A DNA stretch of 35,356 nucleotides from Bacteroidota bacterium (lineage in GTDB: Bacteria > Bacteroidota > Bacteroidia > Bacteroidales > GCA-2748055), in NCBI GenBank assembly GCA_003648635.1, contig QMPQ01000007.1:1-35356 (forward strand), read 5' to 3'. This document shows, one piece after another, positions 28,657 through 35,356 of the stretch; position 1 is the stretch's first letter, and each line of letters opens with the position of its first letter. The notes below the pieces were generated by a model, which saw only the letters and a list, made by a program, of their open reading frames with translations, was not told the origin of the DNA and did not search any database. Position numbers and translations under genes: made by a program.

Positions 28657-29892
28657 TCAAAATAACCATCTAACAAGAGGATATATTATCGAATATACCG
28701 GCAATTCCTGGTAGTTCTGATATCCATCATTGTATAGCGAATCCAATATGGCTCGCTGCTTGAACACTGGTTTGAACATTCTTCGGTAGAAAGGAAGAAA
28801 ACCAACCGCCAGATCAAAAATCATATCAAGCAAAAAGAGCAAGCCAGCCACTACCAGGTAAACGAAGCTCGAAATCTGAATATCAAATCCGGGACCCAGG
28901 CTGCTGATCAAGCTGAGAGAAACCATCCAGATAACAACTTTAACGATGAGTCCGGGCGTAAGTAGGTAGCTGACCTTTGACCGCACCCTGCCCAGCTTCA
29001 AAAAAAGGCTTGAGATAATCCCTCCAAATAACAACCCGGCTATAAACCTCCATAGAATACTTTCTACGGGGAAAAAAAACAGGAATGCCAGGATAGACAG
29101 GAACTTGATTAAAGAAGCCAGCCTGTGATAATACACAGCTCTGGCACTTCGTGGGACCACCACACGTTTTACTCTGTTCTTGTACTTGGCACTATGGTTC
29201 AAAGTTCCATAAGTACGGACCTCAATATCAACTGTCTTCAACAATTCTATTCTGTAAGCTTTCCCATCAGCCATGGTGCTTCGGCAATAGCAGCACCTGT
29301 CTTTGCTTGGCTTTCCAGGAACGAGTCTGAAAAAATTCAGCATCTCCCCTGGAGATGTATTGAGTTGTCCCAGGCGAAACCACAGTTTTCTTTTCTGGTA
29401 GATATAGACCAGAAGCACAATACCCATGACGATGAATATGGAGGTGCCAGCCAGGCTTTGCGGGTCCCCGAAAATCGCCAGAAGTACAGGGAAAACTACT
29501 GCTGAAACTGCAAAAAGAAGGGCGATGCCATTGCCAGCATATTTCAGGAGCAGGATGGGATCGTGCCATTCCGGTCTGTTGAAATACTCCTCCTGCTGCC
29601 TCTTTTTCTCGCGCTGGGCACTGGCCCGTTGCTTCATTTTTTCACGCTCTTTTTTGTATACCTCACCCGCCAACTGTTCTTCATAACTTTTGGCATCATT
29701 CAAACCTGCTTCGGGATGGTCTATCAGGTAGTCATATGCTTCGGTAAGCTCCTGGAATTTCCTGACGGCACCTGCTGAATTGTTTCGGTCTGGATGGTAT
29801 TTGAATGCCAGTTTTCGGTAGGCACTCTTTATCTGCTTCTTTGTCGCTCCTGGAGATAATCCCAGTACTTTGTGGTGTAAGGTCTGAGGCAA
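28657..29892 (-). CDS. J-domain membrane protein
   Basis: N-terminal J-domain LGLSPGATKKQIKSAYRKLAFKYHPDRNNSAGAVRKFQELTEAYDYL with HPD motif, followed by several TM helices. Confidence 0.88.
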   Translation of the reverse strand: MPQTLHHKVLGLSPGATKKQIKSAYRKLAFKYHPDRNNSAGAVRKFQELTEAYDYLIDHPEAGLNDAKSYEEQLAGEVYKKEREKMKQRASAQREKKRQQEEYFNRPEWHDPILLLKYAGNGIALLFAVSAVVFPVLLAIFGDPQSLAGTSIFIVMGIVLLVYIYQKRKLWFRLGQLNTSPGEMLNFFRLVPGKPSKDRCCYCRSTMADGKAYRIELLKTVDIEVRTYGTLNHSAKYKNRVKRVVVPRSARAVYYHRLASLIKFLSILAFLFFFPVESILWRFIAGLLFGGIISSLFLKLGRVRSKVSYLLTPGLIVKVVIWMVSLSLISSLGPGFDIQISSFVYLVVAGLLFLLDMIFDLAVGFLPFYRRMFKPVFKQRAILDSLYNDGYQNYQELPVYSIIYPLVRWLF

Positions 29893-29939
29893 TGGGGTGC
29901 TTTTTACGCAAGTTATTCATTCCCCAATAACCTACAACA

Positions 29940-29969
29940 AAAGCTGCCCGCCGGGAGACGAGCAGCTTT
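29940..29969 (-). terminator. Probable intrinsic terminator downstream of the acidic secreted protein gene
   Basis: Minus strand AAAGCTGC-N14-GCAGCTTT followed by TGTTG; weak T-tract. Confidence 0.5.
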
Positions 29970-30037
29970 ACACCAATAAACCCTAAACTAAACCAAAATT
30001 GCCTGCTAAAGCATCTTAAACTACTTCTACTTGTATT

Positions 30038-30742
30038 CTATTTCTTTTCCTTCTTTTTAACAACTTTCACTTCCACTTCTACTTCTTCGCCGTGGTCACT
30101 GTCATGGTCATGGTCCACATCGTGATCCTCATGCAAATCTCCACTCTCAGTTATAACGATCACTTTCACATTCTCTCCATCACCCTCTTCTTCCATGATC
30201 TTCATAACCTTTACTTTCACATCATCATCTCCCTTCATGATAAAGACATTCTCATCCTTATCCATCATCTTCTCATCACCTTCGACTACAGTCCAGTTAC
30301 CCTCTTCATCGCTCGAAACCATTACTTTAATCTCCTTCTTCTTTACCACATCACCGCTCTTCATCACGATCACTTTTTTGCCATCATGCTCTTCCTCTGT
30401 CACCCAAACAAGGGAGTCTCCATGAAGCTCTGAGATTTCAGTTGTCTCACCATCCTTGGAGATAAACACCATTGTTTTTGCTTCACCGTGTCCAGAATGT
30501 GCCGTTGTATAGTTATATGTGACATGCTCCTTATGCAGTTCATCACCACTCATAAGCTCCATCATTTTCATCGCATTCTTAGCCTCTGCGGCATCATCAA
30601 ACTGGTAGCTTGTGTCCTTAACTACCTTGCCATCCTTTGTCACCTTGATGCTCATCTCGATTTGCTCCTGTGCCAGGAGTCCGGTCGAAAGAATAAGCGA
30701 GGCGGCAATACTTAATATCCAAAAGGGTATATATATTTTCAT
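30038..30742 (-). CDS. Secreted acidic, His/Asp-rich hypothetical protein
   Basis: 234 aa; signal peptide MKIYIPFWILSIAASLILSTGLLAQ; C-terminal HEDHDVDHDHDSDHGEEVEVEVKVVKKKEKK. Confidence 0.8.
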   Translation of the reverse strand: MKIYIPFWILSIAASLILSTGLLAQEQIEMSIKVTKDGKVVKDTSYQFDDAAEAKNAMKMMELMSGDELHKEHVTYNYTTAHSGHGEAKTMVFISKDGETTEISELHGDSLVWVTEEEHDGKKVIVMKSGDVVKKKEIKVMVSSDEEGNWTVVEGDEKMMDKDENVFIMKGDDDVKVKVMKIMEEEGDGENVKVIVITESGDLHEDHDVDHDHDSDHGEEVEVEVKVVKKKEKK

Positions 30743-30849
30743 GATTGTGTGCTTTTTTGTTTGAACAAATCTATTCCAGAATATCGTTAGATAGGTTTAA
30801 AGGAAGTTAAAGAATGTTAAAACACTCTGAATGAACCGATGAGGTGAGC

Positions 30850-30857
30850 TATCTTTG
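30850..30857 (+). promoter_or_regulatory. Candidate -7 element TATCTTTG for the histidine kinase gene
   Basis: Exact TAnnTTTG match, with TCTG 20 nt upstream; begins 12 nt before ATG 30862. Confidence 0.45.
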
Positions 30858-30861
30858 GGCC

Positions 30862-32463
30862 ATGAGCAGAACCTTTCTGTGGATAGTATCCCTTTTCCTT
30901 GCATTCGGCATGGTGGCCATGATCCTGGTTCAAGGATACTGGATCAGGCGCTTCCTGGAGAATGAGGAGCATCAGCTTGGATTGGTTGTCAATGAAGTAC
31001 TTTCAGATATCTCCGACGAACTGGTTCAGAATGAAACGGTGATCACCATCCTCAATGAGATCCAACCCCCGGTAATTCAACACCAGAGTCAGGCAGTTTG
31101 GAACTTCCATATTGATAGCCGTTCTTCCTATGACCGGACAGAGAGCACTGTGGATATTGCCATTGAGGCAGAGGACATCTATGAGGAACACACAACCTTT
31201 AGCTATACACCACCTGATATTTCTCTGAAAAACCAGAAAGTACAGATGATCAATGATTCACTTCTGGTAGTTGTGGGTGAAGACATTTCCATGCGGGATA
31301 CCATCCTTGTTTCGGCCATGCACCCGGACATTGTCAGAAAGGAACTCAGAAACCAGGTAAAGAAACAAGAATACTTCGTAGATCATATTGTCAAGAAAAT
31401 GCTCATGGAAGAGGGTCAGGTATTGGACAATATCTCCGGCTCAATGATTGAAGCATCCCTCTCTGAAAAACTGACAACCCGGGTTGGGGATTATCCTTTC
31501 GAATACGCGGTATATGAGATGGGGCGTAAACCCATATACAGTTCGGAAAACTTCAATGAATATGAGCAATGCAGGTATTTCAGGAGATCCCTGTTCCCAA
31601 ACAGTGTATTTAATCGTTTCGTCTACATCAGTATTTATTTTCCCCAGGAAAGGCAACTTCTTCGCAATTCTATTAAAATCATGGGGGGATCATCTGTGAT
31701 AATCACGCTGTTTATTATTATCATGTTCAGCCTGACCCTATATATCATGTTTAAGCAGAAGCGTCTCTCGGAGATGAAGAATGACTTTGTTAACAACATG
31801 ACCCACGAACTTAAAACGCCTATCTCGACCATCAGTCTGGCCTCACAGATGCTCAATGACCGGTCGATTCCGGATGAACAGAAAAATCTGGGCCATATAT
31901 CCCGTATTATCCAAACAGAAAGCAGGCAGTTGGGTTACCAGGTAGAACGGGTGCTCCAGATGGCTATTTTTGATCACGGAGAGCTAAAGCTGAAAAGCGA
32001 AGCGGTGGATCTGCACGATATCATTGAGACTGTGGCGCAGAACTTCCTGTTGCAGATGGATAAACGGGGAGGAAAACTGGAGTTTCATCCGGAGGCAGAT
32101 CAATCTGTGATTACAGGTGACCTGATGCACCTCACCAATGTGATCTCCAACCTGATGGAGAATGCCCTGAAATATACCAATCGCAAACCCGAAATTACCA
32201 TTTCCACTCTGAATGAAAACAGCTCCCTTGTGGTCTCAGTGGCCGACAATGGAATTGGGATCAGCAAAGAAGATCAGAAACGTATTTTCGATAAGTTTTT
32301 CCGGGTCCCCACAGGGAATGTACACAATGTAAAAGGGTTTGGGCTGGGCCTTAGCTATGTCAAGCTAATTGTGGAAGAACATGGAGGTACCATTAAAATA
32401 AAAAGTGAGCCCACTGTGGGCTCCCGGTTCGATATTCACTTACCTTTAGAAGAGCAATCATAA
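30862..32463 (+). CDS. Sensor histidine kinase
   Basis: Two TM helices; NNMTHELKTPISTISLASQML H-box, NLMENALKYTN, DNGIGISKEDQKRIFDKFFR, GFGLGLSYVKLIVEEHGG. Start trimmed from 30844. Confidence 0.93.
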   Translation: MSRTFLWIVSLFLAFGMVAMILVQGYWIRRFLENEEHQLGLVVNEVLSDISDELVQNETVITILNEIQPPVIQHQSQAVWNFHIDSRSSYDRTESTVDIAIEAEDIYEEHTTFSYTPPDISLKNQKVQMINDSLLVVVGEDISMRDTILVSAMHPDIVRKELRNQVKKQEYFVDHIVKKMLMEEGQVLDNISGSMIEASLSEKLTTRVGDYPFEYAVYEMGRKPIYSSENFNEYEQCRYFRRSLFPNSVFNRFVYISIYFPQERQLLRNSIKIMGGSSVIITLFIIIMFSLTLYIMFKQKRLSEMKNDFVNNMTHELKTPISTISLASQMLNDRSIPDEQKNLGHISRIIQTESRQLGYQVERVLQMAIFDHGELKLKSEAVDLHDIIETVAQNFLLQMDKRGGKLEFHPEADQSVITGDLMHLTNVISNLMENALKYTNRKPEITISTLNENSSLVVSVADNGIGISKEDQKRIFDKFFRVPTGNVHNVKGFGLGLSYVKLIVEEHGGTIKIKSEPTVGSRFDIHLPLEEQS

Positions 32464-32474
32464 CTGAATGTGCA

Positions 32475-33173
32475 ATGAATGAAATAAAAAACAGGATATT
32501 ACTGGCAGAAGATGATGAAAACCTGGGGTCCTTGCTCCAGGAATATCTCCAGGCAAAGAATTATGAAGCTGACTGGGTCACCAATGGCGAGAAGGCCTTC
32601 CGGCATTTTGAACAGTTCCACTACGACCTGTGCCTGCTGGATGTCATGATGCCCATCAAAGACGGTTTTACCCTGGCCTCTGAAATAAGGATCATGAACA
32701 GCAGCATCCCAATTATCTTCCTGACTGCTAAGTCTATGAAAGAGGATGTGCTGGAAGGCTTTTCCCTGGGAGCTGATGATTACATTACCAAACCCTTCAG
32801 TATGGAGGAGCTCTTGTTCAGAATTGAAGCCATCCTCCGACGAACAAAGGGAACCCGCGGTTTTGACAAAGAGAGCTGGGAAATTGGCTCATTCACATTT
32901 GACGTGAATAAACAGATGCTCACGGGAGATGGTACGGAACAAAAACTGACAACCAAAGAGTCAGAACTACTGAAGCTACTTTGCAATAACATCAACCAGG
33001 TATTGGAACGGAATTTTGCTCTCAAAGCAATCTGGATCGATGATAATTACTTCAATGCCAGAAGTATGGATGTCTATATCACCAAGCTTCGTAAGTACCT
33101 GAAAGCGGATCCAGGAGTACAGATCATCAATGTGCACGGGAAAGGTTACAAACTTGTCCTGGATGAAGGATAG
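32475..33173 (+). CDS. OmpR-family response regulator
   Basis: ILLAEDDENLGSLLQEYL, LCLLDVMMPIKDGF, FLTAKS, LGADDYITKPF; C-terminal winged helix. Confidence 0.94.
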   Translation: MNEIKNRILLAEDDENLGSLLQEYLQAKNYEADWVTNGEKAFRHFEQFHYDLCLLDVMMPIKDGFTLASEIRIMNSSIPIIFLTAKSMKEDVLEGFSLGADDYITKPFSMEELLFRIEAILRRTKGTRGFDKESWEIGSFTFDVNKQMLTGDGTEQKLTTKESELLKLLCNNINQVLERNFALKAIWIDDNYFNARSMDVYITKLRKYLKADPGVQIINVHGKGYKLVLDEG

Positions 33174-33187
33174 CGAGAAGGAGTGGA

Positions 33188-34975
33188 TTAATCAAGTTTG
33201 AGTACGGCGAGAAATGCAGACTGCGGAACTTCAATATTCCCCACCTGGCGCATCCTTTTCTTCCCTTTTTTCTGCTTTTCAAGCAATTTCCTCTTCCTGG
33301 TAATATCACCACCATAACATTTGGCTGTAACATCTTTTCGTAGCGCTTTAACTGTCTCCCTGGCTATCACCTTGGCCCCAATGGCCGCCTGAATGGCCAC
33401 CTCGTATTGCTGACGGGGTATCAGTTCTTTCAGCTTTACACAAATCCTTCTGCCGAAATCATAGGCATTGTCCCGGTGAATCAGGGTGGAGAGCGCATCC
33501 ACCATATCCCCATTCAACAGGATATCCAGCTTCACCAGGTCGGCTTTTCGATATCCATGGGGATGGTAATCAAAGGAAGCGTATCCTTTGGAGATACTCT
33601 TCAATCTGTCATAGAAATCAAATACAATCTCGGCCAGTGGCATATCAAAGGTGAGTTCCACACGGTTGCTTGTCAGATAGACCTGGTTTTTAAGAGTTCC
33701 ACGTTTATCCAGGCAGAGATTCATAACCGATCCCACATACTCAGCCTGTGAAATCACCTGTGCAGTGATAAAAGGCTCCTCTATATGATCGATGGCGGTG
33801 GAAACCGGCAAGCCCGATGGATTGTGCACTTCCATCAGCTCCCCTTTGGTACTGATCACATTGAAAGAGACATTGGGGACAGTGGTAATCACATCCATAT
33901 TGAATTCCCGGTCAAGTCTCTCCTGGATAATCTCCATATGTAAGAGTCCCAGGAAACCACAGCGGAATCCAAAACCCAATGCTGCTGACGATTCCGGGAT
34001 AAAGGTAAGAGAGGCATCATTCAACTGGAGTTTCTCTATGGAATTCCGAAGGTCTTCATAATCATCGGCATCCACCGGATAGATCCCCGCAAACACCATG
34101 GGCTTTACATCTTCAAATCCTGATATGATCTCAGTGGTTGGGCGATCAACATGGGTAATGGTATCCCCCACTTTCACCTCTTTGGAGGTCTTGATTCCAG
34201 AAATGATGTAACCTACATCACCGGCCGACAGAACATCCCTGGGCTCTGGACCGAACTTCAGCACCCCAACCTCATCTGCATAGTACTCCTTCCCGGTTGC
34301 CACAAACTTCACCAGCTCTCCCTTGCGGATGGAACCGTTCATAATCCGGAAGTAGGCAAAAATTCCACGATATGAATTGAATACTGAATCAAATATAAGG
34401 GCCTGTAAGGGAGCATCCGGATCGCCTTTAGGAGCTGAAATCCGCTCAATAATAGCTTCCAGGATCTCGTCCACACCCTGTCCCGTCTTCCCGCTTGCTT
34501 CGATAATCTCACTGCGATCGCAACCAATCAGATCCTCAATCTGGTCTTTAACATCATCGGGCATGGCACTATCCGAATCCATCTTGTTCAGAATCGGGAT
34601 GATCTCCAGGTTGTGCTCGATCGCCTGATAAAGTACGGAAATGGTCTGGGCCTGTATTCCCTGGGTGGCATCTACAATAAGCAGAGCCCCTTCACAGGCT
34701 GCAATGGAACGACTTACCTCGTAGGAGAAATCCACATGTCCCGGGGTATCAATCAAATTAAGCAAATATTGCTTTCCCTGGTGTTCATGTTCCATCTGGA
34801 TGGCATGACTCTTAATGGTAATACCTCTTTCACGCTCCAGTTCCATATCATCAAGCACCTGGTCCTGGAAATCCCTTTCGTCCAGGGTGCCGGTTTTCAT
34901 CAGCAGCCTGTCGGCCAGGGTACTCTTCCCATGATCAATGTGGGCAATGATGCAGAAGTTGCGAATGATATCCAT
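33188..34975 (-). CDS. lepA: Elongation factor 4 (LepA)
   Basis: [65 protein letters not shown]; start trimmed from 35005. Confidence 0.96.
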   Translation of the reverse strand: MDIIRNFCIIAHIDHGKSTLADRLLMKTGTLDERDFQDQVLDDMELERERGITIKSHAIQMEHEHQGKQYLLNLIDTPGHVDFSYEVSRSIAACEGALLIVDATQGIQAQTISVLYQAIEHNLEIIPILNKMDSDSAMPDDVKDQIEDLIGCDRSEIIEASGKTGQGVDEILEAIIERISAPKGDPDAPLQALIFDSVFNSYRGIFAYFRIMNGSIRKGELVKFVATGKEYYADEVGVLKFGPEPRDVLSAGDVGYIISGIKTSKEVKVGDTITHVDRPTTEIISGFEDVKPMVFAGIYPVDADDYEDLRNSIEKLQLNDASLTFIPESSAALGFGFRCGFLGLLHMEIIQERLDREFNMDVITTVPNVSFNVISTKGELMEVHNPSGLPVSTAIDHIEEPFITAQVISQAEYVGSVMNLCLDKRGTLKNQVYLTSNRVELTFDMPLAEIVFDFYDRLKSISKGYASFDYHPHGYRKADLVKLDILLNGDMVDALSTLIHRDNAYDFGRRICVKLKELIPRQQYEVAIQAAIGAKVIARETVKALRKDVTAKCYGGDITRKRKLLEKQKKGKKRMRQVGNIEVPQSAFLAVLKLD

Positions 34976-35002
34976 AAAGAATTGACCTGTTTTTTGCGCC
35001 CA

Positions 35003-35010
35003 CAAAGATA
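35003..35010 (-). promoter_or_regulatory. Candidate -7 element TATCTTTG for lepA
   Basis: Minus-strand exact TAnnTTTG match 28 nt upstream of the lepA ATG. Confidence 0.4.
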
Positions 35011-35204
35011 GTTATTCTCCGGGATTAATATGTAGGCCTTTTGTTACTCTTCAGGATATTGTTATCGTTGCTTAACCTGGCACTATGTGCCAGCTGTAGG
35101 CTCCTCTCCCAATATCCTTTCGAGTAGTAAGACCTCCTCCACTTTTATCCCGTTGAACAGACAGGAAAAAATCTGAGAAATCCCGGATCAACGGAAATTT
35201 ATGG

Positions 35205-35252
35205 AATAAAGAAGCCGCCTCATGTGACTTATGAGACACCCTCTTCTTTATT
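35205..35252. terminator. Long imperfect hairpin, possible terminator of the edge gene or remnant end of an insertion element
   Basis: AATAAAGAAG / CTTCTTTATT outer arms (10 bp perfect) and CTCAT / ATGAG inner arms. Confidence 0.5.
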
Positions 35253-35263
35253 AAGGCTCTAGT

Positions 35264-35356
35264 TTAACTCTGCGTTGATATTAACATTTCGTACCTTGTT
35301 ACAATGCCGTGATACTTTTCCATGGCGACATTGCTCTCCATCGTCTTGGGCACAAA
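35264..35356 (-). CDS. 3' end of an unidentified gene cut by the right window edge
   Basis: Open minus frame FVPKTMESNVAMEKYHGIVTRYEMLISTQS*; too short to identify. Confidence 0.3.
   Translation of the reverse strand, partial: FVPKTMESNVAMEKYHGIVTRYEMLISTQS

Noticed and set aside
29977-29995. ATAAACCCTAAACTAAACC looks telomere-like
   Set aside because: Imperfect, single occurrence, between ordinary bacterial genes; no tandem array.
1-35356. CRISPR array, prophage, integron, restriction-modification or toxin-antitoxin locus
   Set aside because: Searched by eye; no regular direct repeats, no phage structural genes, no transposase or integrase ORF, no methylase/REase pair.

Overview
Mostly housekeeping chromosome, probably from a Bacteroidota/Bacteroidales-type bacterium. 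This is inferred from gene content (rnc followed by an IPExxxVDY-family gene, the ExbB-X-ExbD-ExbD layout) and from TAnnTTTG-type promoters. Recognisable genes are aspS (cut by the left edge), tadA, aroA, proline dehydrogenase, dprA, NADP-type gdhA, tatD, ansA, an exbB/exbD cluster, leuS, an M23 peptidase, purN, acpP, fabF, rnc, a two-component system and lepA, plus two tRNAs (Ser-GGA, Arg-CCG). The less ordinary content is: (i) a large lipoprotein fusing a transglutaminase-like and a GH20-like region, divergent from a DUF4832-type TIM-barrel protein across a 60-bp gap holding a perfect palindrome; (ii) an M48 metalloprotease whose conserved C-terminus lies in the -1 frame after a GGGG tract (frameshift, error or recoding); (iii) a PLD-like protein with a MORN/YwqK-like tail; (iv) a secreted Asp/Glu/His-rich protein divergent from a two-component system; (v) a membrane operon with an internally duplicated DUF4389-like protein; (vi) a hairpin-rich non-coding stretch at the right edge. 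I found no CRISPR array, prophage, integrase or complete transposon, and no convincing new multi-gene defence or mobile system. All family calls come from reading the translations, without database searches.
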